A stretch of 64,000 nucleotides of DNA from Megamerina dolium (GCA_963854835.1 OY978526.1:90303846-90367845), one strand, 5' to 3'. Counted from the first letter of the stretch, positions 1 through 32,652 are shown. Program-made: numbers and translations. The notes: generated by a model not told the origin, from the letters alone.

Positions 1-2077
1 TACAATATCTCACTAGGACTTTCTCTAATAGCTTTACCTTTATAAATAGACCACGAGTAACAGCCAGTGCCTTCGGTATATAGAAAAAATTTTATTATGC
101 ATATACGTTATAGATATAATAATATTTTTCATGAATGGGGAAATAAGTAAAAATAAAAAAAAAATGTAGTTGATAGATTAACGCAGAAATGGAATCATAT
201 TTAATTTACAAAAGTACCACTACATTTCACAAACCGAAAGCTTAAAAATAGTATGCACTTATTAAAGAATCAATACATGTATTGTTTAAAATAATACATC
301 TGGCAGCTCTGCTGGTATTAATATATCCCACTATTTGTGAGAACAAAATTATAATTCTAAAAAGAGCAAGTATGACAAGAGAGAAACTGCGAATAAAACA
401 TGAGAATTTCACCTGTCACCACCCACAATATTGAACGGTTGCAATTTTTTGTTGAATTTGGATCGAAAATTGGAGTAAAATTTTTTATTGAAAACTTAAA
501 GATTAAAGCATTTTAATTTTTGCATTTGGATTTAAGTCTTGCCTCTATTTTTTTCAAATATAATTATTCTGCAATTAAAAATCAACAATTCAATACCAAT
601 TTACACTTAATATAAAATACAATATTGAACAATTTCAATTGCTCCATCACTTATTAGAACATATGATACAATTATTGCAACATTGTGTGCTCCCCAAAAT
701 TTTGTTTTTGATTACCTTGCTCATTTGTGGCGCGCTCACTCAATGTCATTCTTCGCTTGTGCTACGATTGGAGCAATTTGCCTCGACGAGGAATAAACGT
801 AGAAAACTTCCCACAATTAGCTCGCTATCCCCATGAAAATCCAAAATCCATAAATGAAGAAGGAAATCGTGTGTGTATGTGTGAGCAAAAAAATTTTCGC
901 TGCTGCTGGTTCAGGAGAATTTTTCATATTACAAATTGTAATTAATTGAAAAAAACAAAATTAATCATTTGTAAATTATACTAAATAAGTAAGTTGATGG
1001 AAAATGCTAACGAAATGGCATAAAAGTGTTGCTCAATGAAGCATTATTGCAAAATAGTGAAATAAAGAAAGAAACGAAAAGTTTGCAAAGTGTGGAAGTG
1101 AAGAAAAAATTCTGGAGTAGTGAAAAATTTTTTCAGTTTGATTGCAAAAGCACACATACGCACACATACATAGTGGTTGATGAATTGAAGAAGAACGAGA
1201 AGTATAAGATGAAGAAGAAAAATAAGAAGAACAAGCATTATAAGAAGTGAAAAACAAAAAAACGAATAAGAAAATGTTAAATAGAAAGAAAGAGCCAGTG
1301 AAAGTGAAAAGTCGAGTGGTGAAAAATCAGCAATCAGCATAGTTTGTTCAAAAAGTAGAATGGCAGATCATATTGATTGATTATCCGAATTTCGAATTCT
1401 CCAATTCCGTTATTATTACAATTTGCATATGCAAAATATGATTTGATGTGTGTTTCTGTTCTCATGCATTGCTGCAGAACAACACTTTTCTTTGCGATAT
1501 TTGCTGCTGTTTTATCTGACAAAAACAGCAGCAAAATAACTGGCAGTGAGCTGTCACGCGTCGCATGAGTATACAGGAAATTTCCAGCTATTCAGAGATT
1601 TTAACTAGGAATATGTGTAGTATTTGCAATTTCGTGAAAATTATTGTTTCTTGCAAATTACATGTGGTCGAAGAGTGATTTATGGGAACTGTGAAATAAA
1701 ATTGTGTTAAAAAAAGCTGAAAAATATAAACACATTTGAAAGAAATGCCATTGAGAAATTCCATTGCAATTTAACGAATGTCTAAGGAAGGGTAAAGTAC
1801 CTGAAAAGGGCAGGAACGCAACATTTCTTGTGTAGTTGTTTTTTTTGTATATTTTTTATTTACTCATTTTCGCATATTCTCTTCTGAAATATGTACATTT
1901 AAATATGTATGTACCAATAGTAGAGAAGAAGAAGAAGCAGAGTAGTACTAGTATGTAGTTAAAGTGGAAAAAGAACAGGTTTTCTAGAAGACATAAGTGA
2001 AGAATGTCAAATGTTTAGAAGCAGTGAAACACATTTCATTAAAAAATATTTATGTACATACATACGATTATATATGT

Positions 2078-2118
<41 letters not shown>

Positions 2119-3214
2119 TAATGGACCAAGACCAATTGTATTATATACATATGTATGTATGTATGTATCTGCATATTTATGTATAACATAAATAAAATTC
2201 CTTTTGAGCAGTTATTTAACAAACAGAATATAATAACTAAAAAATATTATGCAAATTGTGCATGACGCAGTATTAAGCAACACTAACAGCAACAACAACA
2301 ACAACAACAACAACGGTACAAACGAATCTAAAATCAAAAGCACAACAACAAATAGAATAGTAAAGTCGTTGTACAACATTGTTAAAAATATAACAATATA
2401 ATAATAGCAAACGACAACAGCAACAACTACAAGAATAATATTAATTGAAAAAGTGCGCAACAAACATAATTAAAGTGTGTAAATAAATAAATTAAATTAA
2501 TATATATATATATTATACATAAATAACTACTACTATAGGCGCACATACTCATACACGCACATACACCTTCTCAATTAAAAAAAAAAAAATCAAAAGAAAG
2601 AGAAAAAAAAACGAACAACAATATACTTAAAGAACCAAAACGTAACTAAAGAGGAAGAATATAAATAAACAAATAATAAAAAATACGATGAAAAAAAAAT
2701 TCGTAAGAGCAAACAAAACCAATTAAAAATTTGTGCACTCATTTTATATGTATTTGTGTGAAAGTTGTGTTTTTTTCATTTCAAACTACATATATACATA
2801 AATTTACGTATACCGTGTGCCTGCCTGGCTGTGGCGCCCCAATTCAATTGTATGTTGACCTATTATCTTCGTTTGTTCGGCTACTCTGCTCATTGTGACG
2901 ATCGCCTTAAGCATTATTCATGAGCTAGTGCAGCACAAAGTTGTGTGCGCGTGCACTAATTACACTCGTCCTCTCCACTCACTGTCAGTATCTGTTCTGT
3001 TGCTGATGACTTGAAAAACATTGCCACACACACGCACACACATAGTATTCATTGTTGCTGCTTTCGAAGGTGTGATCAGCCATTGTATAACTACATATAC
3101 ATTGTACCTTTAGTTGGTAATCATCCTTTAGGCAATAATCGCCATCCGTTTAACTGATCGTCATCATCATCATCATCAGTGGTGCGGAATTATCACAACA
3201 ACAACAGCTTCAAC
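1..3214. other. Upstream region of Pkc98E, no coding gene recognised
   Basis: No protein homology was seen in any frame. The stretch is AT-rich, with a purine-rich block (about 1050-1320), a TA microsatellite (about 2084-2114), a CAA repeat (about 2290-2314) and poly-A runs. The 5' untranslated exon(s) and promoter of the kinase gene that starts at 3215 probably lie here, but I cannot place a transcription start. Several short ATG frames are low-complexity and have no recognisable domain. Confidence 0.5.
2084..2114. repeat. TA microsatellite
   Basis: Perfect alternating TA run upstream of the kinase gene, followed by GTAT tetranucleotide repeats near 2150-2170. Low-complexity sequence. Confidence 0.85.
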
Positions 3215-21295
<18,081 letters not shown>

Positions 21296-23335
21296 AATAA
21301 TCATAATAATAATAATAATAATAATAAGAAGAAGAGCATTGATTCGATTGAATAATACCAAAAGCAAATACCATAGAGGTTTTTACTGCAATTATATTAG
21401 TGTGCATACCATATATGTATGTAAAAATGCATAATTACATATAAAACATATTTAGTCAAGTTTTGTTCTCTTTGTTGGCAGAGACAGATATGATAATGTA
21501 TTGTATGTAGTTCTTTTTTTTTTTTTTGTTGATTTGTTTTTGTTATTTTTTTTCTTTTTTGTTGAAAATATGCAAATCGAAACTAAAAAGAAAAAAGATG
21601 AAAAGAAACTGTGTGCGCCTTTAAGCCTTCTCTGTGTGTGCGTGTGTGTGTGAATAACAAAAAAAAAAAACAAAAGAGAAACTTACAAGTTCATAAAAAC
21701 TAATTACCATTAAAAAAAATACATTATTAATTATATACATACATACATACATACATACCTACATGCATAGATGCTATTACTAAATACTTCCTGCGGGATC
21801 AGCACAAACTAGTTAATTGACACGTTTCTAAGAGCGTGCTGGTTATTTTAATATTAAGTTAGCCTAGGCACAAGTCAATTGTCCGCCATTGTTTATATTT
21901 TCAATTAATTTAAACGTTAGTTTAACTAACAATTAAATTTATTTCAAATATTTGTATAACTAATCCATTTGCAACTAGTCTGTGCTTGATCTACAGGGCT
22001 ATTACTAATACTACATACTACTACATACTACTACTACTACTACATACTATTACTACACACTACTACTACTACTACTACTACTATGACTACTACATACATA
22101 CTTATAAAACGATACGAATTATGCTAAATTAATTAAAAACACACATTGTGTAATATTTTTGATTTAAAATTTGCTTAAACTTACAAAAAAAAAAAGCATT
22201 TTAGGGATTTTTCAAATGATTAAGAACAAAAAAACAAAAAGAGAAATTAAAAATCATTAAATATGTATGTAACATTAGAAAAAAAATATATGTATGTTTC
22301 AAGAAAAAGAAAAAAAAAGGAGAAAACAAAAGTTGATACAGATTTGCAAAACATACAAAAAAAAATTATGTGAAGAAATTTTGAATGGAGTACTACTAAT
22401 AAGTAGGTACGCCATAATAATAGCGAGAAATACTTCGAAGTCATTTTGACACTATGATAGTTTTGCGTATGCGTAAGCAAGTGATCCCATATTAGTTTGC
22501 AATTTTTACACACTTGTCATTAAAAAAACAAAAATGCGTTTTGTTTGTTGTTTACGTGGAGAGATATATAGAGTACATATAGAGTATAGTTGCAATCAAA
22601 AACTAAGACATCTCCCAAATTTGTTATACAATACAAATATATCTATATACATATGTACATATATAATTGAAAGCTCTGACAAAGAGGCGCATATAATTTT
22701 ATTATTTTTTAAATTCATTATATACGAATATATTTTTTTTTTGTTAACTAATTAATATGCTTTTACTTGTATCGTTTATGCAAAATATATAAATTTTATA
22801 ATATTGTTAACACATTGAATATTTATCTATACATACAAACATACATATATTTTTGTATGCTATCCTATATATATATGCATACATACTATATGCATATGCA
22901 GTAGTAGACTTGTTGTGTATTTCGTAATCATGAAAAGAAAAAAAGAGGAAGATATACAAAAGAAATACCAGTGCTAATGCTAATCATTTTACTACTATTG
23001 TCAAGAAGAACAAATTATTATTTTTTTTCGTATTACTATTATTCTTATTCTTATTATTTCTGACTTATACAAACATGTATACAATACGTAATTGGTTAAA
23101 AAAAAAATTTTTATTTACATTTATTTATATATCTTATCTTATCCATGATCTATTATGTGGCACTGTGTGACATGGCACACTTGGTTAACTTGAAAATAAT
23201 GTTATGCTAGACATTTTCAATATCAATATCTAGTCAAGTCATAAATATTGATACATAGAAAAATCAACGCCAAATGAAAAATGAATTAATATTTTTCAAA
23301 ACTTTTTTTTTCTTTTTATTGGATTATTCATTGGT
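21296..23335. other. Pkc98E 3' flank, low-complexity DNA
   Basis: Very AT-rich, probably including the Pkc98E 3' untranslated region. It contains an ATA microsatellite (about 21299-21327), a CATA run (about 21735-21758) and a CTA array (about 21998-22090). No polyadenylation site can be chosen with confidence because AATAAA-like words are everywhere. No gene seen. Confidence 0.5.
21998..22090. repeat. CTA trinucleotide microsatellite
   Basis: Interrupted array of CTA units with ACATACTA inserts. Simple repeat only. Confidence 0.85.
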
Positions 23336-23339
23336 CTAC

Positions 23340-23885
23340 ACATCTTAGAAGAACTTCTGCGAAATGACTTCCATTTACCTTCCAGCTTGAGACTTGAGAC
23401 GATCTGGCCACTCTCATCGATTGCGAGATGCACTTCATGCACGGGGAAATCCACTGTCCACTGCACGGACAAGGGCTCACTTCAACGACTCAATATTTGG
23501 AATGTCGAATAGAGCAAGCCATGCCTGCCATCTGGTTGGTTGATTGGTTGAATTGATGACTGTTCATTCTCTGCTTCCAAAGGGCAGGGCATTTTCAAAG
23601 GAAGTGGAAGACCGTTTCCTTTTCTTCCACTTGGTTACAACTGTGACAGAAATCATTATGGGACATCCCCATTTTGGCCACCTGTTCTCCGATGAGCCAG
23701 AAGCCAGTAATGACTGCCGTCAGTCTAGAGACGTCTTTCCGGTTCCTGTTTATCAGTAGTGTTGTTTGTTCAAGATTGTATATGGGCCATAGTGACTTAC
23801 TAGTCTTACACTTCGTAAAGCTTTTCCACCTACAATCCGCTATTTGTAGATATTTTGTATTGATAGCTCTTTTAGCTACACTCAG
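23340..23885 (-). mobile_element. Non-LTR retrotransposon ORF2 C-terminal fragment
   Basis: The minus-strand frame 23915-23595 reads VAKRAINTKYLQIADCRWKS then TAVITGFWLIGEQVAKMGM and CHSCNQVEEKETVFHFL. The latter is the CxxC...H(x)C zinc-knuckle-like end of RNase H-bearing LINE ORF2 proteins; shifted, it continues CKCPALW. The RT core is absent. Its left-to-right junction with the DD37D mariner near 23885 falls inside that element's C-terminal block. Confidence 0.8.
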
Positions 23886-24660
23886 CGGTATATGCTGCCC
23901 TGTAATACGGACCACAACTTGAAATCCAATGGGTTGAGGTCTGGACTATCAGCTGGCCAATCATCCTTTGATATGAAGTCCGAAATGTTGGGTTTTTTTA
24001 AGCCACAGTTGAGTCGTTTTTGCGTTGTGAACTGGAGCAGAGGTCTCTTTAGATCTTCGGGATGAGTTGGAATGCTTCTCTCTGGATGACCGAGCAAAAT
24101 GCACGATCGTTATGTTTATTGAAAGATTCTTCTACGATGCTGATTTTCTCGTCAGTAAACAGAATTTGTCTGTGAGCGTACCGGCGGCTGCGTAACGCTT
24201 TAGATTTTCGTTTGCGTTTTCTCTCCAATACGGCCGTGAGCAGGTGTCCAGTGTGTCGCTTGTATGGTTTTTTTGCGAAATTTGCACTTCCCGCGACAAG
24301 ATTTTCTGTTTTTACAGCGTTTTTCAGTAGATTTGTTTCTTCGCGGCTTCGATCGCTTTCGGTGTTCTCACAATGCGCGGACGGCCGGATCTTTGATGGC
24401 CTCGTACTCCATCAGTATCCTCAAACAACTTCACAGCACTATACATAAAATTGCGAGATATTCCAAGCGGTCGCAACGTCCGAAAGATATCGCATCGCCA
24501 TTTCTCATGTTGCATTTTAGTAGGTCAACTACAACAATACGATTTTCGATGTTGCTCCATTCCATGATTGTGAACAATTGATGCCAAAAACTTTTTATGT
24601 GGCAATGAAGCATAAATGTCAACTATTAAATCGCACTCAAAATGAAATGGATGCGCCCAA
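23885..24660 (-). mobile_element. DD37D (maT/mori-like) Tc1/mariner transposase relic
   Basis: On the minus strand: a first HTH region ending in HQRSGRPRIVRTPKAIEAAK (24515-24324), QILFTDEKISIVEESFNK (about 24157-24104, first catalytic Asp in TDEK), APVHNAKTTQLWLKK and DDWPADSPDLNPLDFKLW (about 23965-23900, third Asp in PLD). The second catalytic Asp (QQDSAP) is lost in a deletion and there are stops and frameshifts. The spacing pattern and the PDLNPLD motif point to the DD37D group. Confidence 0.85.
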
Positions 24661-25794
24661 TATTGCATTCGTAATGAATGCGTTTAGTTGTGTATCACTA
24701 TTTATGACTTAACTATTGTATATACTTCGAATTGAATTAAATTAAATTTTCATTCAGTCATTAGCATAAGCATTTGCTGTCAGATATTAAAATCGTTTTT
24801 TTATTGTGTATCGCGATGTGTAAGCTACATTTTAAATGCAATTTTGAATTGGATAAAAAATTGCACTTTTTTGCACCTTCAAAAAACGATTTTTTTTAAC
24901 ATAATTCCATCATTTGAAGATATTTTGAAAATGTCCGCCATATGCCATAATGTTTATAGCTCAAGAAAGAATTTTTCCTTTCAAATTTTTCTTTTCTCGT
25001 TCCACTTTTTTTTTGTTGTAGTTATATATTACGCTGCATACATATTTTGCCATATATACATACATTTGTAATTCTAGTCATTATTTCAACGATAGTATAT
25101 ATTCATACTAATTTATACATACATATATATATATATATATATATTTGTTAATTTAAAAAAAAATGCTGAATTTTTTTTCTTTTTGTTTTGGGTTACGTTT
25201 TATTTGTAACTATTTATTAAAATTAATTTTTTTTTGTTTTTATACAGCTTTGAATCTCATTTTATATTAGATACTACGATTATTGATTATTTGTTTTTCT
25301 TTTTTTATTTGCCTCTAAATATTTATGTACATTATCTACTAAAAGTGCACATATGCACTAAATATATAAAAAAAAAAATTATTTTTGAAAAAATTATTCA
25401 TTTATTGAATACTTATATTATTTTTATAGTATATGTAAATATATTTTCCTTTTGTAATAACAAAATTTATCAAAATCCTTTAAAAACCCCACCAAATATA
25501 AAAATAGTAGAAAATTAAATAAACATTTGAATAACATAAGTGAGTTTTAACTATTTGTTTTAAATATGATAACAAAAAAAAAAAATTGTCGCACTTAACA
25601 ACAACTACAACAAAAACGAATGACAGTATAGTATTTCCTTTGTTTAACAACAACAACAACTTGTCAAAATCTCATATTTGCAACAAAAAAAAAACAAAAA
25701 CTACAAATTAATATTATGTGAAAAAGCACAAAATAATTTTAATTTTCTTTTAAAATAAAATATTGAGCGAATTTTTAGGATCTAAAAACTAGTA
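24661..25794. other. AT-rich intergenic DNA, nothing recognised
   Basis: Homopolymer T and A runs and short CAA repeats. No coding similarity, RNA gene or element ends were identified. Confidence 0.5.
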
Positions 25795-27058
25795 AGGGAA
25801 TTCACAAGGTGTCATAATATACGACGATTATCACCACTACATAGCTATTAGTTGTCGAAAAAAAAGTTTCATATCTAAATGTCAAACAAATAGAGAAAAC
25901 AGTTAGATTATTATTATTTTTATGCTGATCATCTGTCAAATTTTCGATAGTGATGGAAAATTTTCGATAATAAATATCATTGGTTGAGATCGATCTAACA
26001 AACTCGTCATCTAATCGCTTACTTGTAATTATTGAAGATAACAATGCTTTATTCATTCGGTTTGGTACATAAAAATATACGAAGGTACCGAAGTGAAGCG
26101 TATTCCAGTAAGGGCATTCTGCATCGATCGAACAAATGGTAGTCAGACGGGATAAGGTCTGAGCTAAAAGGCGGATGAAGTAAAATTCACCATCCATTAT
26201 TTTCCAAATAGCTTTCAACCGGTTGAGCAACATGTGGCCGAGCGTTGTCATGATGGAATGTTATGGACTCGTTTGTGGTCGCATCTTCGGGGTGTTTTTC
26301 AGCTAATGCTCGTTTCAAACGAATCAATTGTTTTCGATAGAGGTGCCCTGTGATCGTTAAATCTGGTTCCAAAAGCTCATAGTATAACACTCCCTTCTGG
26401 TCTCACCAAGAATACAGAGCAAAGACCTTAACGCCATGGATATTTGGTTTTGCCGTTGATTTTGCGACCAATCAGACTTCATCACGTATGATCTTTTGCG
26501 TTTCGGGTTATCATAAGAGATCCAATTTTTCATCACCACAAATTATACGATACAAAAATGATTTCTTTTTATGGCGTTCAAGCAGCATTTCTGACATGCA
26601 AAATTGACGCACAACTTCTCTCGGTTTCAATTCGTACGGCAACCAATTTTTTTGCTTTTGGATGAATTCCAGTGCTTGCATTTCGTTTGGAAATGGCTTG
26701 TGATTCCACAAGTTCTTTTTGTATTTGACACGAATCTTGATTGAGGAATGTTTCCTTTTCTTCGTCTTCAAACTTTTTTTGGTTGCCTTGAGCATTCTTT
26801 GTCTTTCAAATCAATATTATCGCTTTTGAATCGCACAAACCACTTCTGACACATTCTAACCTCTGGAGTAAGAATAAGTTTCCGTGGGTAACTGATGAGC
26901 TTCTGTTGTCCGTTTTTTTTTTTTTTTTAATTAAAGAAAAAAGCAAATTTTCCCTGAGCTCTGAATGCTATGTTTCTAATATGTTGGAACTGTTTTGTGT
27001 TTTGAAATAGCACACAATTCTTATATATAACTTTACGATACCTTTTGAATCACCCAAA
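25795..27058 (-). mobile_element. Mos1-like (mauritiana-type) mariner, full length, defective
   Basis: Ends read AGGGAATTCACAAGGTGTCA on the left and, inverted, TTTGGGTGATTCAAAAGGTA on the right, with TA at 25793-25794 and 27059-27060. Length 1264 bp. Minus-strand blocks: KKNLWNHKPFPN, NWLPYELKPREVVRQF, IICGDEKLD (first Asp), ISYDNPKRKRSYV, MLYYELLEPDLTITGHLYRK, HHDNARPHVAQPV (second Asp), then HPPFSSDLIPSDYHLF in another frame (third Asp). Several frameshifts inactivate it. Confidence 0.9.
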
Positions 27059-27278
27059 TATTGTTACAATACTTATTATTTCTATATCAAAATTGTGTAT
27101 TTATTAAAATTAATCTCGTTTCACTGTTTAATATAGAAATATTTTTTAGATCCTAAAAATGGTATCCCTGATAATAATAATAATTGTATTTCATTTTGGG
27201 CATCGCAGGAAAACTGAAACTATTAATATAAAAATTAAACGCAACAAACTATTAAAATAAATTGAGATAAAATCTTAT

Positions 27279-27502
<224 letters not shown>

Positions 27503-27661
27503 GTTATAAATATAAACTCACAAAAATAGAAACATACTATTAGAGTTAAAGAAAAATATGAATATAAATATATATTACAATGATGAGGAAAAAGTAATCG
27601 TAAAAACAAAATGAGATAATATTTTAGCCTGTAAGTAAAAGTGAATAGCTAAAATAACGAC

Positions 27662-27961
<300 letters not shown>

Positions 27962-27963
<2 letters not shown>

Positions 27964-30900
27964 TATAACAAATAATTGATCAAGAAAATAATACATAACA
28001 TATGCAAATTTGCTATTTAATGTTAAATACAACAATAGAAACATAAAAAGAAGGGTAGACGAAAATGAAAATTACCAAAGACTAAAATAATATGAAATGG
28101 AATATAAGTATATATGTACATATATCTGTGGCCAAGAGCAGTAACTGCTTGATTTAATTTTCTCAACTCTTGCTGTTGCCTCGAAGCAAATGAGCTTAAA
28201 TGAATATATAGTTTTTGATGTTTTCTTCATTTTCCCAAATCCTTTAAATGCAAACTACGAAAATTTTCACAATATGTAATAATATACGGAGGTTTCGATG
28301 GTTCATGTAACTCAATTCTATTTTAAATAGATTTAAGAGTCTAATGCTTTTGGCTACAGATATAATAAGAAAAATATTGTATATTTAATACATACATACA
28401 TTGAATACATTGTCAATAATTGTGTGCATATGAAAAAATTTCATTTCTTACAACAGTATTCTTACTTTTAGTTTTTATTATTTCTTTTGTCGTACATAGA
28501 TAAAATATTTTACTATTTATTTATATTATTTTTTCTACACATATCTATAAATTGTTGACATTTGACTCAAATTTGTAATGTGTTCTTAAAATAAAAAAAA
28601 AATCAGCTTTAAAAATATGCAATTTAGTTTATTAGTTTAAATGGCATACATACTGGAGAATTCTAATTAATATAAATATATGTCATATGCTTGTGCATCA
28701 ATAAAATTATTATACATATTGGGCAGACTTGCTATGTGTATTGATGCATCTCTGACATCTGAATAAGAACAGTTTTATGATAATGTTATTTTGCAACCTC
28801 TGAATTTTACTTTTGAATGAAATTCATTTGACAATTTGACAAAAATAGTCTTTTTGGATATTTTAACAATTAATCACTTGGTGAATTTGATTTCTAACGA
28901 AAGTAAAATATTCAGAATATAATTTAAAGTATTAAAACACATTATGCATACAAATGTATACCACATGTATATGCATATTAAAAAAAAAAAACAGATAAAC
29001 ATAAAAAAAATATTAAAAATAAGCAAATTTAAACAAAACAAAAAACCAGTTATATATATACCTAGATAGCATAAATTCTCTGATAATCGTAACGATCTAA
29101 TACATCATAATGAAAGGCAAATTAACAAAAAAAAAAAAAATACAATATGTTGATTTAAAATAAAAATATATATATGCACAAAAACAAAAAGTAGATACAT
29201 TTTTGCTAAAGAGTATTTTATTTTTAAATCAATATAACAGAAGAAAATAATTATATAATAATTATTATAATAATATTAAGATGTCGGATAATATAATCTA
29301 ATATTCTTGTTTTAATTTTTGCTTCTTTAAAAAGTGTTGTCTCAAAATTTTATGAAAAATATACAAAATATATATATAGAAATTTCGAAGCTAACTCTAT
29401 GGAAATATGATTTTTAAATGTTTTAAAAGTCCGACCTCTAATAATAATACGTGAAGGTATGCGAATATGAAAAATGGCACATTATTTCATTTCATTCTAT
29501 CGTTATGTTTATCACAATGGGCATTTCTGACCTAAGTGTGTCCTATATGTGACCCAAAAAGGATCATTATCAGTTTGGTTCCAGAATTCGAGTGAATATG
29601 AACTAGAACTGCACTAGAAACTGAGTGATTACATTTGCAACATTTTCAAACTCTTGTTTGTAGCCTATATAATTCATTGATTCCTTGAAAAGAGGAATTT
29701 AGGCATCTTCCTTTCGTAAGGGAAATGAATTCCGCTTTATGTGAACCAGAGATATCTAAAAGGGCTAGTATTTGAACAAATTTTGAGTTTTTGCTCAATT
29801 CAGATTAATGGAGCCAAATCCAATGAATTTCTATTAATTGCCAACCGTTCGCATAGTGATAAATTCTTTCGGAAAACAAATGTTCGGAAGATGAAATAAG
29901 CCGAATCATTTATATTAGTCTTTTTAGTAATATGACCACATTTGGTTGGCTAATCTTAGCCGCCAAAAAATAAAAGAAATGCCCTTTGAAGTAATGCATC
30001 CTCCGTACCATTAACTTTTATATGATGCATACTAAATGAATATATAACAATAAAATAAAATAATAAAAATAAATAAATAAATAATAATAATAAAAATAAA
30101 ATAATAGTAATATTTATTATAAATACAATATAATACAAAAACAATTTCATAATTTCATAATTAATACATTTTTCATTTGCTTTCGTAGTATTATGTACCT
30201 TACACTTGACGTATTGCATACCTTAGTAATTTAAATATTAACGAATTGTTTGAGTTAAATATGTAAAATTAGTGATTGTATAAAAACAAAAAAAAAACAC
30301 AAAAATTCAGAATAATCAAATAAATATAACGAATTACTATTGATGAAAGGAATATAATAAAAAAAGAGAATACTTGAACCATTTTATTCTAACATTCTGT
30401 TTACATTAAGCATAAATTGTGTCACCTTTAAAACGCATAAGTATTAATTCACTTATCATTTACTCGTACCCTCTCTCTTCATCCCTAAACAGACACAATA
30501 TTTGATAGTCAAATCATTTTAATCATCAAATACCAAAAAAAAGAGAAAAAAAATTATTAAAATAAATTATAATACCAATTTAAAATTGTATCTATCGAAT
30601 TTTTAGTAATTGACGAATATTATTTGTCTTAACAAAAACAAAAAATTAAATTATAAAATAAAACAAAAATAGATGAGAATAATGCTTTATTTAGTCTGTT
30701 AGAGTATATGTATGTACTATATATAATAAATAAACCGCATTAAATTACAAAAAAAAAAAAACATAAAATACAAATAATAATAATTTTAAGTAAATTAGCA
30801 AAATAATATAAATGTTATAGAAAATTGAAATAATTATATTTAGGAAATAAATAAATACAATTATAAATTAAGTGCAAACTACCACTACTAATATTGTCTC

Positions 30901-32008
30901 ATTGATTTTTATGAGGATAATTCGATCAAAAAAGAGTTGTTTTATTATAATTGTTATTATTACTACTACTATTATTATGATTATTATTATTATGTACCTT
31001 TATGTTTGAAACAAACACACACACACACAAAAACATAATTTAACTATGCCATATAATATATATGTATACTTATGTATTTGTTTTTTCTTTTCTTTTCAAA
31101 TCGAAACATACAAGAACTAAAAAAAGATATGTGTATCTATATTGAAAACAAACAAAAAATTATATATACATACATATATTGCAAATGAAAAAATATAAAT
31201 TAATTGAAACAAGATTAAAAATATACATAGATAAAAATATGTTTAAAAAAAAATACATACAAACATATTTAAGTAAAACAACACACCGATGCATACACAC
31301 GCAAACAATTTAATAAAATATAATAAAAGAAAAAAAATCAATAAATCTTAATTATAATTACACACACACACACAAATGTAAATATACATATACCGACATA
31401 TTTATATGTACATATAATATATTGCATACATATATGTATATATAAATATGAGTATATGTATAAAACACTAAATAAGTATTGCAAAAAAACAAAAAAAAAA
31501 TTAAAACTGATGATGGATACTAATAAATAACTACATATATGATATATGAATAATGTTAATGTTAAATTAAAAATAGTCGAAAGTCAACAGTTGAAATAAA
31601 AATAAATATACCTAAAATATAAATGAGAAAAAGTTGAAGAAAAATATGAAGAATAAAAACAAAAACCAAAAATGAAATTATATAAAATAATAAAATTATA
31701 AACAGTATGAAAGTAAAAAAAAAAATAAAGAATTAACACGTATAATAAATGCTTTTCAATTCAATATTATGAATATGGTCTATAGTATTTTTGTTTGTAT
31801 TTCGAAGTATGATGGTGAACGAATTCGGAAACGCAACTACTTCCGCTTGATGGTGTAAATTCTGTCTTAGGAATTTTTCAGATTCAATCCGTTTCAGACA
31901 ATGATTTGAATGAAATGTGTATCAAGTATTATATTTTACGAAACTCAAAGAGAATACGATTGTCTGCAATGTGACAGCTGATTTTAAAAACGTCAGTCAC
32001 AGTCTAAT
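27962..32008. other. Gene-empty AT-rich intergenic region
   Basis: About 4 kb of AT-rich DNA with A runs, AC and ATA microsatellites. The only recognisable item is a short SINE-derived fragment at about 29508-29560. No coding similarity or RNA gene was found. Confidence 0.55.
29508..29560 (+). mobile_element. Short SINE 3'-region fragment
   Basis: TATCACAATG then TTTCTG(A/G)CCTAAGTGTGTCC matches the 3' part of the SINE copy at 57157-57427. No head or tail is preserved. Confidence 0.5.
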
Positions 32009-32404
32009 GGTGACCACACAATTGGCGCGCTGACGTATAGGATTTTCCATGTATTAGAGCGAGACAGAAGGAAAAGCTTTTATGTCAACGAGAAATGAAA
32101 TATGATGACATGTCATTTCACGCCAGCATAGGATCGATTCTATGTTACACGCAGTGTGCCGCTTCATTTTGTATTTTATATGTACTTTGCTCATGCGTAT
32201 TTTAAAGAAGCTGCGTTATTGCATGTTATTTGTTTTATAAGTGCATTTTGCTGTTTCAATATGTAAACAAACTGAAATGACAAAAGTAACAAATTTTTTG
32301 ACATCAAGCAACTTGCATCTTTTTACGCAGCTTTGAAAAAAAAACAAAAGTTTTAAGCTTTCTGCTCGGCGTGAGATTATGTCGAGCGCCAATTGTGTTT
32401 CTAC
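32009..32404. mobile_element. Candidate MITE with short terminal inverted repeats
   Basis: ACACAATTGGCGC at 32016-32028 is exactly inverted at 32385-32397, with partly matching extensions (GGT...CACAATTGGCGC(GC/T)). The interior, about 400 bp, is non-coding. The target-site duplication is not clear, so the exact ends and family are uncertain. Confidence 0.55.
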
Positions 32405-32504
32405 CTTAACTTTCAAAATGTCAATTGCAAGGAATACGTTACGTACAAAGACTACAATTTCATATTGTCAAAATAGGAATTAGGGGAAGAGTCAAATAAA
32501 GGGT

Positions 32505-32652
32505 CAATTATAGAAACTTAATGTAACATAACTTAGCACACGGGTCTTACGGGTTATGTGTGTATCTGATTTCTTTAAAAACTTAACTTAGCATAGATGT
32601 CTGTTGATATTTGATTTTTAAGTTGTTACATTACGTTTAGTTTCTATAATTA
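32505..32652. mobile_element. Short inverted-repeat element (about 150 bp)
   Basis: AATTATAGAAACT...TAATGTAACA at the left end (32505-32529) is inverted at 32624-32652 with a 4-5 bp indel. The interior includes CTGTTGATATTTGATTT, shared with a fragment at 3676-3735. Non-coding. Confidence 0.6.
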
